A model generated the notes under the pieces. The model was not told where the DNA came from, made no database searches, and saw nothing but the letters and a program-made list of their open reading frames with translations. The position numbers and the translations under genes were made by a program. Shown here in pieces: positions 19,532-29,045 of a stretch of DNA of 29,507 bases (position 1 is the first letter of the stretch; each line of letters starts with the position of its first letter). The stretch spans positions 1 to 29,507 of the forward strand of contig JAYMSP010001707.1 of the NCBI GenBank assembly GCA_036897095.1. The letters run 5' to 3'. Source of the DNA: Plantago elongata. Taxonomy: Eukaryota; Streptophyta; Magnoliopsida; Lamiales; Plantaginaceae.

Positions 19532-21754
19532 CTATTCCGCATTAGTTTTTGCCAAGGCTCGGGCTGTATTTTCCCGAGCGCTCCTGCTATCTCCCCCAAT
19601 TGGTCCACATGCAATAGTCAGTATCTGATCATAGAGGATTGGATTTTCCTCTACCTGATCTACTCGGCCATTCTTTTTCCTGGGGCTCCTTCCCCGTTGT
19701 GGAGAATATGCTCGTTTTGGTGACCGATCACTTGGAGGTGTTCTATATCTCCTCGGACTCTTATACCTCCGAGGGTTGTATTTCTGCAATGTTTTGGGCT
19801 GACATTCTGCCGGTCGGTTTTCCAAACGGAATCCCGCGGATCATCTGTTTGATTCCGCCTCAAAACATACTCCTTGAGGTATCCCAAATCTATCAAACTT
19901 TGTATTTCAAGATGGAGTTGATGGCACTTGTCCGTGGAGTGACCTTTCTATTTGTGGAAGTGGCAGTACTCATTGGAATTCCGAGTAAACTGAGTTTCCT
20001 TGTGTTTTTCAGGCCTCTGAAATGGCAAACTTTTAGTCTCCATGATGGTGAGAATCTGGTCCTTCGGTATCTTTAGTTTAGTATAGCTCACAAGATGCCT
20101 CTTTGGGTGATCGTCATCGTTCCTCCTGCCGAACCTTTTTCTCATTTTTTGGTCGGTTTTGGTTTTCTACCGTATGGTTACAGCCTGGATCTTGGGTGCT
20201 GGGAGCCTATCCTTCCTAGTGACCACTCGGACCACAATGGTGCCCAACATATCATATGTCTTCCAGAATCGGTTAGTGAGGTCGGTGTGCTCCCTTTCCA
20301 ATCGTAGATCAGCATTTACCAATTTTTGCCTAAAGTCGGCGTTGTTGGTGTTGGCACAGAGGCATCCGATCCTTTCTTTAAGAGTATAGGAATCCACCAT
20401 GGATGCAGCCAGTTCAAACCATCGAACAAATATCCTCAAAAACTCATCCTCACGTTGCACGACCTCGGCCAAATAACTTGAGGGGCGAACAGTTTCCTTG
20501 AAATTCTCAAATCGGATGATGAACTCGGCCAGTAGGTGATCCCATGACAAGATGGAACCCGACCGAACTCTTCCACCAAGTCATGGCATGTCCATGAAAG
20601 GTGCCCGGAAATAATTGTGCTCGGAAATTGTCCGCTATTCCTATCCCACCGAGAGTACTTCAAACCTGATCATGTGATCAACCAAGTAGGAGTGTCCTTC
20701 ATATCATTCGGAACTAGCTGGAGTTACTCGGCCCAAAGGTAAGACTTCCTTCTTGATTGCATTGGACAAAGGATCCATACTCCTCCCATATTTGATGGTG
20801 TCTCTTGCTCAGCAAAGGCTATCTAATTTGTTCCTCTTGAGCTCCAATGCCTTCTCATGAATCCTGAGTTGTTCTTTCAAGTGTCGAGCTTCATCGCGGT
20901 GCCTAGATCATGGGCGACTCCACTGATCTTGACCGACTCCTGCATCGGGCTCAATCCCACGGGCTCGGACTTCTGCGATCTCGGGATCGTCCAGAATAAT
21001 CTCGCCAATCAGGAGAGGGACGACATCCCCTAGAAGTAGCTCTTCCTCTATATCGTCTAGGAGATTCACCAGACCGGTTGTATATGGATTCGTTCTCTTG
21101 GTACCTCCATTCTCGGGAGTACCTGTCGCCTCAACCTTGGTCACACCGCTGATCTCTCTTAGAAACTCGGGAAGGAGTAGGGTCTCAGTGAGTACAATCA
21201 TCGGCTCCCCTAGCGTCCTCCCGGTTCGATTGTCGATTTCGCTCCTCTTCTTGAGGGGCTTTCGTCCGTCGATTGATGACTTCCATTAAGTCTTCCTCTT
21301 GATCTCGGGCGTTGGTCTGGCCACTACGCCGAGTAGCCACAGATCGGTAAGTATTTCTAGACTGTTGCTAACCTCGGGAAGCTCCTCCAGCACGAGATTG
21401 CGCCTGTGTGTTTTGCGCATTCAACGCCGCCTATTTTGCTTGGGGATTGGCTAGGAGATACTGAATCTGAGCCTCTGTCAGGTTGATGGGAGTAGGATTA
21501 TGTTCTGGGACAATCCCCGCGTGCTTCTTGAGTTCAATGAGTAGGACACTCTTGAGTGGTGGTTGTCGGGCAAGCGATGCCTCATGCGAGTTGGAGGCGA
21601 ACCCTCACTCTTGTTCCTCGGCCCTTGGATTGGCCTGGGCGGATGGCTTGGGATTGGCGTTGCGTGTTCGGCCTACTATATTAGGATTAGCAATTGAGGC
21701 TGAAGCTCTTGAATTTCCCGCGGTGTTACATTTTCGAGGCTTCCTTGGTTCCAT
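19532..21754 (-). pseudogene. Tat gag, broken into several frames
   Basis: Gag forms the particle that packages the RNA. The first ATG after the primer site is at 21754-21752 (MEPRKPRKCNTAGN); that frame stops after 49 codons at TGA 21607-21605. The middle (21201-20908) is acidic. The core is visible at 20550-20167 (SWDHLLAEFIIRFENF, SSYLAEVVQREDEFLRIFVR), resembling Retrotrans_gag. The C-terminal zinc-binding segment at about 19960-19890 reads EYCHFHK, stop (TAG 19950-19948), KGHSTDKCHQL and LIDLGYLKEYV. A basic Arg/Ser/Pro stretch follows (SPRRYRTPPSDRSPKR), then ILTIACGPIGGDSRSAR, the conserved lead-in to protease. At least four frame changes or stops. Confidence 0.85.
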
Positions 21755-21772
21755 GACTTTTTGTGCCGAGAC

Positions 21773-21790
21773 CCACAGACGGCGCCAATA
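21773..21790 (-). other. Primer-binding site of the Tat element
   Basis: Minus-strand TATTGGCGCCGTCTGTGG starts directly after the LTR end (CACATCA at 21791). TTGGCGCCGTCTGTGGG is a recurrent primer site of plant Tat elements; the LARD-like element shares its first 12 bases. Confidence 0.88.
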
Positions 21791-22190
21791 TGATGTGGGA
21801 TAAAATTGGCTAAGTGTTTAGGCTAAGAAAGATTACTACTAATCCGATTGTAAGGACCAAAGCAATGTTCCTCGGAAATAAGACCTGCAGGGAAAGTGGC
21901 GGGTTAGACCCTTTATGACAGGTCTACTAGGAAAAACTAGTAGGACACGAATTAGCGTGTAGTCGGATACGAGTGATTAGAGTAAATGTATAGAGAAATA
22001 TATTAGTGGTAGTTCACTTACTTCAATATGAGTAAATGCTCGAGTATTTATAGCGGAATCTCCGGAATACCAAGTTCCGACCGTCGCCGCTGGTTGGTCA
22101 GGTGCACCCCAATTCGACACGTTTTCCCGAAGACAGGTGGCACGCAGTGATCCGGCAGGGACCCGGAATTGTATCTACTCGGCTCTAAGA
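21791..22190 (-). repeat. 5' LTR of the Tat element, interrupted
   Basis: Matches 7100-7495 of the 3' LTR, then stops matching right after GGCTCTAAGA at 22190. The remaining ~290 bp expected from the other copy are absent here and should lie to the right of the MULE, outside the window. Confidence 0.85.
22045..22052 (-). promoter_or_regulatory. TATA box of the Tat 5' LTR
   Basis: Minus-strand TATAAATA in the LTR would start transcription about 30 bp to the left, toward gag. The same place in the other LTR (about 7343-7351) reads TATATATA. Confidence 0.5.
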
Positions 22191-22544
22191 CGGGAATTTT
22201 TTTTTAAGTACACTAATGTGAGAGCGACCAATTTGGGTACTGTATAATAACCACCCAACCAATTTGTATACTCCGACCAATTTTTCGACAAAATCGATTA
22301 TTCAGCCAATTTTCCCTCCATAAATTTGAAGTAGAGGGACACGTGTCAACGTCTCATTAATCCTGACTTATAAATTAAAAAAATAAAGTTTATTTAGTTT
22401 AAAAATTATTTAGAAAGAAATTATATTATATTAAATTATTTTTAGTTTCTGGGGATATAATACGAGACGTTTGTAAAAAAGAATTACGAAACAGTAAAAT
22501 TTTAGTTGACTAAACAGTAAAAATGAAATAGACTGAAATAACAC

Positions 22545-22937
22545 CCAACTAAAACCCACAAATCAACAAGAACCCTAATTCCTCCATTTCTTCCCTTTTC
22601 TTTCTCAATTTCAATTTCACCAATCTGAACCGAACCTTGAAAGCTAAGAATCTCGAGCGGAATCGCGACTAGTTGGTCGCGAATGATGGACAAGATGACG
22701 ACAAAATGGACGACACGGCGAAGACACTGTTCGCTAATGGTAAGACTTCAATTTTGTGTTGTTTGTGATGGGTTTGGGTATTTAATTTGTCTTGGGAGTA
22801 GCTGAGGGGTATTTCAATGCTTGAGTTTGGGTAAATATTATTTGTTGTATACTACAGCATAGAAATAGTTGGAGTAGAGCAAACTGCCAAAGAGAAAATT
22901 ATAGCTTTTGCTTATAAATCACTTTTCTTTATGTAGC
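22545..22937 (+). repeat. MULE left terminal inverted repeat (inner part)
   Basis: 22545-22756 is the reverse complement of 28833-29045 with few differences, and 22861-22937 that of 28754-28827. The left copy has 104 extra bp (22757-22860) where the right has 5. It contains, like the right copy, an ATGATGGACAAGATGACG start at 22683 and a splice donor (AATGGTAAG) at 22740, but a one-base loss changes the frame after codon 10. Confidence 0.88.
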
Positions 22938-23099
22938 GGCTGGTTGGTTGCGAATGAACAGGTGAACGGAATAGAGAAGTGGTTGCGGGCTGCTAAAGAA
23001 AGGGAAATTTCGATTGTGACTTTGAAATTGGGAAGTTTTGTAATCTTCAAAGTTGCTCGTCATGAAATTGGAGAAGTTGGTGACCCACTTCGGCTGTGA

Positions 23100-23627
23100 A
23101 TGGCGTCGGGATCTACCTCAACTGCTCGAAGTGAATTTTGGCGTTTCATGGGTTATGATGTAAGTTGCATAATTTGTATTAATTTTTTTGGTTAGTTTTT
23201 AGAATTATTTTGGTTGGTTGTTCATAGTGTTATTGTTCTTGACGTGATATTTGTTCTCAACTACTGCAGCTGGAAAAGAAGGGAGGATGTGGTTGTTTTA
23301 AATTGCTCGTGGAGCCATTGGATCCTAAAGTCTCAGTAATAATCGCTGGTTTAATTCGGAAAATAATTGAAGTAGAGAAGCTTGTAGTGAAACTTGAAGA
23401 CATTGAAGGATATAAAAACAAATGCTAGGACTTTTTTGGATATCAGTGAAAAGGCAACTAAAGAGAACAAGATGTTGAAGAAGTTGATTGTGAGGATGGA
23501 GTTTGGTGCTATTAATTATGACCTTAATTTGAAAGATATGAAGAAGGTTATAGCCTATATGATTGATTGCAATAATGTCTATCATAGTAGTTTGGCTAGT
23601 TATCTTGTTGGTCTAATTGGTGTTTGA
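23100..23627 (+). pseudogene. GRF-zinc-finger-like protein remnant carried by the MULE
   Basis: Exon 23100-23159 (MASGSTSTARSEFWRFMGYD) ends before GTAAGT; the intron ends CTACTGCAG; exon 2 starts at 23270 and joins in phase (LEKKGGCGCFKLLVEP, then VSVIIAGLIRKIIEVEKLV). The RRFMGC...KGGCGYF...EP pattern followed by a coiled coil is that of small plant GRF-type zinc finger proteins, whose finger binds nucleic acid. Here only the second half of the finger remains; the first Cys-containing half (usually CxCG...TSWT) is missing, apparently deleted between residues 12 and 14. The frame stops at TAG 23426-23428, and a shifted frame continues a coiled-coil-like stretch (EKATKENKMLKKLIVRMEFG) to 23627, so a frameshift is likely. 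It is transcribed away from the left TIR and toward the transposase gene. Confidence 0.55.
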
Positions 23628-24166
23628 AGTTTATAGTTGGACTCGCATGTTTGTAATTGATGCTTGGATGCCTGGATGGTTGTAATAGTTATTTTGGTAT
23701 TATGGTATGATTGTTGTAAGGCTGAACCATTACTTTTTTTTTTATTTGGAATGAAATTACAGTGGCCTTTGGTTCATACTTGATTAGTTAATTGCAATTG
23801 TTAGCTTATAAATTATTCATGTTTATTAAAAAAATTCGGCATGACCTTGGCATAATTTGTTGCCTTAAACACCTATTAAACAAACCTGATCAACATATCA
23901 CATTTCAATTATGAAGTAAAACTCAAACCTGATAACAAGATTAATAATAAATGATTCCCAAACCATATAAACTTGATATGATAAAACTAGGCTAGATAAG
24001 GATGCCTTTTACACAAGTTTGTACAAATATGATGATAAAAGACAAGCTAGTGAGTTAGCTACAGGATATGAAATGGTCTTCAGGAAATTGGCCACTACAC
24101 AAAATAAAGGCCAGCCCAACAAGTTCATTAAAATTCACAATACTCTAAAAGTTATAGTGAAGTCCA
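23628..24166. other. Spacer between the two convergent MULE genes
   Basis: AT-rich, no coding potential seen. It should hold the 3' UTRs of both genes, which face each other here. Confidence 0.5.
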
Positions 24167-24569
24167 CTAAGGTTTGTTTTTAGACTTCTTCATGTTGGTT
24201 CTCAACACTTCCAAGTTGTTCCTAATTGTATTTGGAGGTGGCCTTTTCATGTGCACAGAAGCCCCAACAATCCTTAGATTCTTAGTGAAACCTTGAGTAG
24301 TTGTTGTGGTACTTTCCTTTTGCTCCCACATGGATGGTGTTCTCTTGTGAACAGTTGATCCTTCACCATTATTTGATGTTTTTGTCAAACTCTTGAGCAG
24401 GTTAGCAACACCAATTCTGACCTTGTTAACCTAGGCATATTACAATATCCAAAATAAAAATAAATAGATTAAATTTGTGAAGCTGAACATACAATTGAAC
24501 AATATAAATCAACAAAGAAATATACTAAGCAAGTAGGAAACAAATGATAAATACCCAATAGCAATGATT

Positions 24570-25011
24570 GAAATACATAAAATAATATAACCATGGAAAT
24601 AGTACATACATTCCAAGTACACACAAATATTACATTGGGTCACCTAAGATTAATACATCACCAATAATCAAACTCATAATATTACAACTATTCATAGAAT
24701 TAATATCAAATGAAGATGAAAGCAATAAAGAAAACAAGCATGGGTCAGTTACAAGTCACATTCATACATTGGGCCTTGTCTGTTTGGGATGAAATACATA
24801 AAATAATATAACCATGAAAATAATACATACATTCCAAGTACACACAAATATTACATTGGGTCACCTAAGATTAATACATCACCAATAATCAAACTTATAA
24901 TATTACAACCATTCATAGAATTAATATCAAATGAAGATGAAAGCAATAAAGAAAAGAAGCATGGGCTAGTCACAAGTCACATTCATACATTGGGCCTTGT
25001 CTGTTTGGGCT
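24570..25011. repeat. 221-bp tandem duplication in a MULE intron
   Basis: 24570-24790 and 24791-25011 are near-identical direct repeats (GAAATACATAAAATAATATA ... CTTGTCTGTTTGGG). The unit includes the last ~20 bp of the Lys-rich exon and its splice donor, so the intron contains a second copy of an exon end. Confidence 0.9.
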
Positions 25012-28000
25012 GGTCTGGCTTGGATTGAGCTGCCTCCTTCTTCTTGGGCTTCTTTTTCACAAGCTGTAAATTAACACAAGTTGAAGGTAAGTCACAAGTC
25101 ACAAATTACAAGTCTCAACATATTAGGTTAAAACAAATACCTGTTCTACACCATTAAGCTTATCACCAGCCTTTTTATTATCACACACTAATATGTTATG
25201 ATACTTCTCCCCATAGTAGCTACATTTGCAAGTTTCTTGCACTTTGTTCAAGTTGTTCTTGTTGTGAATAGACACAACAGAAGGGCCTCCACCTCTGCAC
25301 CTTCTCTTTCTTTTCATTTGGAGTTCATCTGTGGCTCTTCGCCTTAAGCTTTGGGGGCATGCCCTTCTTTCTAGGCTCACATGGAGGTAATGGAGGTTGC
25401 ATTCATGTATTTTGCCATTCAGGCCTTCCATTGATGGGTACTATAGCATGTTGGTACAATAAGTGTAGTAGGCAGTATCCACAAACTTCTCAGGTTCCAA
25501 ATACAAGCTAGGGCGTGCTTGCAAGGAATCCCAGATATATCCCACTTCCTACAGCAACATGTTCTAGCTTGAAGATCCACACTGTACTTGTCACCATTTT
25601 TAGAAACTACACTCCATATATGTTTAGAAGAGTTCACTGGAACATGACATTGAGCATTAGAAATGTTTTCATCAATTATCTCAACAATCTTAGGGCAAAC
25701 TAGGCCTCTCCATTTGTCATTGCATTGCTCCCTATTCTTTTTCAACCTCAACATAACATACTCCATCACCCAGTCTAACATACAAGCTACTCCCATCTCT
25801 CTTCCATCCAAAATGCAAGAATTGAAAGTTCCACAACCATTATTTAGTAACATATCACACTTTGGCTCTGGCCTGAAGAATGTCCTACACCAATAAGATT
25901 GATCTCTAGCTTCTAGCCAGTACTGCAGATGCGTCAAGTTTCTCCATTTCTGCCTTAGCCCTCTCAAACTGTGGCATTGTAGTTGCACTTGTCATATTCC
26001 ATAAGGCTAGCTTAAAAGCATTTTCAGTAAACCCTTGCATAAATAAATATGAGAAAAAAATGAGTGAAGAAGCATATGATAGTAATGCAAGTGTACATGT
26101 ACCTCCTTTCTTAAAGAATCATAACCAAAGATGCATATGATAGTACTAATGAGTACGGAAGGCCAACTGAAATGTGAATTGAACATTTACCTGCTTTCTT
26201 AAAGTTTCCATGAAGGTGTCTAACACAAAACCTGTTTACACTCTCCCCAAAATTCTCAGCAAAGGCCTTCAACAATCCTTTTTGTTTGTCACTGATGAAA
26301 GTCCACCTTTCATGTTCTTGAAGCTGCAAATTAGTTTCCAATGTGCTTAAAAACCACTTCCAACTCTCATAGGTCTCACTCTTTACCACAGCCCATGCCA
26401 CTGGATATATATTGTTGTTAGAGTCTATACTAACATCAGTCAAAAGAATCCCACCAAACTTGCCCTTCAAATGGCACCCATCAACCCTAATAATGCGCCT
26501 ACACAACTTGAAACCTTCCTTACAAGCTTGTAAACATACATATAGCTTATCAAACTTTCCATCGGGTGTAACACCAAACAATAAAGTACTCCCTGGGTTC
26601 TTATTCCTTACGTCATTCACATAATCCCAAAGTTTAGCATATTGCTCCTCCTCAGTCCCATATAGGTAATCAAGTGCAATTCTTTTAGCTTTAGCAACTT
26701 GCTGCTTGCTACCTGTCAATCCAATGTCCATCTTGATGTCAAATGCTACTAATCCCACCTTTCTTCTAGGATCCACCATGAAGTTGCATAAAAATTTCTT
26801 TACTATCCATGGAGATTTGATATTATTTATCTTGTAGTTCTTGGGGCAAGTGTGTTTGGGGATGTACTCAACAACCCTAAAAGATCCATTGTCTTCCTTA
26901 ATAGCATGGAAATAAAGCTTAAATGGGAAGGCTCTACCTCTCCTCTTCCATTGACACTTGACATGCATCCTTTTTTTTGTTTTTTTGTCATTTGAATGGA
27001 TCCTCAATGGCCTCCAAGTTTTGAATGCGTAAGTATGAACTACTTGGCCAAACAACTTCATCCTTGTAAACACTGTACCAAGCTCAAAGTCAGGGTTAAA
27101 CACATCGGCTTCATTGAATATCTTGTTGTGCACAAACCTCTTGGCATACTTTCCAGTACCAACACACTTGGGCTTTTGCTTCTTAGCCACGGTCTCCTCC
27201 TCCTCTGACCCAACTGATTCACAACTACTCCAATCTAGTTGGTCCTTATTGATTTCCCTCTCATCCTCACTAAAATCAGCCTGCTCACCAACCTTATAGT
27301 CATACTCTTCCTCTTCACCTACATCTAGCTCATAGTCAATCTCTTCATCAAAGTCCAAACTATCGTCCCCATCTTCACTATAATCTGAGTCACCATCATC
27401 TCCACTATATATTTCTTGCACTACTTCATCTTCTTCTTGCCCTTAACCGTTCTTATTTCTTTATATTTTTGAGCATATTCTAGTTCCGGTCTAAAATCAT
27501 ACTCTGGGTCTCTGAATCCATCTTCATTAGCTTCCATCACAGCCTTTCCCATCTCAATCCTTGTCAATTTGAGTGGATGCTCAATCACTGGTTTAGTTTC
27601 AACTTCAATGATATCGAACTCCATGTCAACATCATCTTCACGCAACTGTTCCAAGTAAAAAGAAGAAAAAGTATGTATCAGAATTCATACTAACACAAAT
27701 AAATCGGTGAAGTGAACTATATTCAGTATAATACCTTATCAACTTGCAAATGGGAGCTCTTTGTTCATTAGTGACATGTACTTCATGATGAATTATATTG
27801 TCAACCAAAGTTGTAGTATCAAATCCAAGTTCATTGTCATAAGGAGGTTTGTCACATAGAATATCTTCGTCAACTTCTTCATCAGAGTCCACATCTATCC
27901 TTGCAGTTGGACTGCCCTCAACAACAACAACATCACCAACCTTAATTGGAAGACCATCAACTACATCATCATAATCATCCAAAACCAATACACCTTCTCC

Positions 28001-28063
28001 AAGTGTGAAATCCAAAATAGGCCCAACTACTCTCTTCTTAGTCCTAGTTGGTCTTCTCACCTT

Positions 28064-28089
28064 CTCAATTACATTTCTCAATTACATTG
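28064..28089. repeat. 13-bp tandem duplication in the transposase gene
   Basis: CTCAATTACATTT and CTCAATTACATTG stand head to tail. Thirteen is not a multiple of three, so the duplication shifts the frame: VIEK is followed by CN-stop in one frame while VIEKVRRPTRTKKR continues in another. Confidence 0.85.
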
Positions 28090-28753
28090 TTAATATGCTC
28101 TAAATTCATTGACATCAAAGCATCACCAAGAATTCCATCACCATCATCAACCGGTGGTTGAGACATACCCTCTTCACAAACATCAGGCTCTACTATTATT
28201 TCAGGGAACTTTTTGCAATCAACATAAAAGGTTTGCTTTCTTCCCTTTCTCAATAAACCTTCCACATAATATGAACCTATATGTGTTGGAATTTGCAATA
28301 ATATGAATGCTCCTATTCAAGAACATAGTACCCCTTAACCTCTGTTATACCTTCTGTAGCACAAAGCTGGTCCAATTCAGATTTCACCATATGTGGACCT
28401 CCAACGTTTTTAACTATAAGTGCTCCACCACCAATATACGTAGCAGTAGGGATATGGACAAACTCACCACCAAACCTAAGAGTCAGTTCTATGATTTTTT
28501 CAGCATCAACAACTGAAAATAGCAAATAGATTCCACAATTTAAATATATTTAGTACAGTAATTGATACAAACAAAAAATTAAACACTCAAGTTATGCACA
28601 ACCCCACAATTCCGTAGTTAAGTATTATACAACTTCTGTTAAATTAATCTCCTATTTTATTAAACAAACCACAAAAATGATTTTGTTCAACATTATAAAA
28701 ACCCACCAAGAATAATAACTACAATAGTATACAATTTTAGAAAAAAATCTCTA

Positions 28754-29045
28754 GCTACATAAAGAAAAGTGATTTAGCAAAAACTATAATTTTCTCTTTG
28801 GCAGTTTGCTCTACTCCAACTCTTTCTATAAGCAAAATTGAAGACTTACCATTAGCAAACAGTGTCTTCGTCGTGCTCGTCCATTTCATCGTCATCTTGT
28901 CCATCATTCGCAACCAACCAACCACAATTCCGTTCGAGATTCTTAGCTTTCAAGGTTCGGTTCAGATTGGTGAAACTGAAATTGAAGAAGAAAAGGGGGG
29001 AAATAGAGGAATTAGGGTTCTTGCGAATTTGTGGGTTTTAGTTGG
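28754..29045 (-). repeat. MULE right terminal inverted repeat (inner part), with transposase exon 1
   Basis: Reverse complement of 22545-22937 apart from the 104-bp difference. It holds the transposase start codon (28907-28905) and first splice donor (28849-28848). It is cut at 29045, directly after GTTTTAGTTGG, where CACTA begins; in the left copy the repeat goes on. Confidence 0.87.

Larger units (their letters stand above)
7100..22190 (-). mobile_element. Giant Ty3/gypsy Tat-lineage LTR retrotransposon, degenerate, with antisense gene
   Basis: LTRs at 7100-7785 and 21791-22190 (the latter interrupted by a MULE) enclose, on the minus strand, PBS, gag, protease, RT, RNase H, a second RNase H and integrase, in that order. 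The extra RNase H between RT and integrase, the TTGGCGCCGTCTGTGGG primer site, the long 3' region with tandem repeats and an antisense gene are known marks of the Tat lineage (Ogre, Retand, Grande, TatIV relatives). The part visible is 15.1 kb. Every coding module has stops or frameshifts, so this copy is dead. Left flank ATGAG (7095-7099) is the candidate 5-bp target duplication. Confidence 0.92.
24167..28907 (-). pseudogene. MULE transposase gene (PB1-like, MuDR, MULE, SWIM, zinc knuckle)
   Basis: The transposase that cuts and joins the element. Exon 1 (28907-28850) lies in the right TIR and joins in phase, through GTAAG and TTTTCAG, to exon 2 at 28512 (VDAEKIIELTLRFGGEFVHI, a PB1-like N domain). 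An acidic region follows, then the long frame to 26191: MuDR-like domain (VKCQWKRRGR ... HTCP), DDE core with RVDGCHLKG (first Asp, about 26480) and FISDKQKGL (second Asp, about 26290), and FCVRHLHGNF. An intron (26190-26034) joins in phase to GFTENAFKLALW. SWIM reads CRKWDISGIPCKHALA (about 25545-25500); the knuckle CKCSYYGEKYHNILVC has Tyr for one Cys. Exon 25063-24989 is Lys-rich (VKKKPKKKE, nuclear signal); the last exon 24430-24167 joins in phase. Breaks: near 28305, 28077, 27447, 25917, 25480, and TAG before YPSMEGLN. Not functional as read. Confidence 0.87.
22191..29045. mobile_element. Mutator-like DNA transposon (MULE) inside the Tat 5' LTR
   Basis: Left end at 22191 or 22192 (GGGAATTTTTTTTTAAG), exactly where the Tat LTR stops matching its partner. 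Long inverted repeats (22545-22937 against 28754-29045) enclose a MuDR/MULE/SWIM transposase gene and a small convergent gene. The last visible base is 29045, where a CACTA element interrupts the right TIR, so the right terminal ~350 bp are outside. The 9 bases GCTCTAAGA (22182-22190) are the candidate target duplication. The outer left ~350 bp (22191-22544) are AT-rich, with no gene. Confidence 0.85.
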
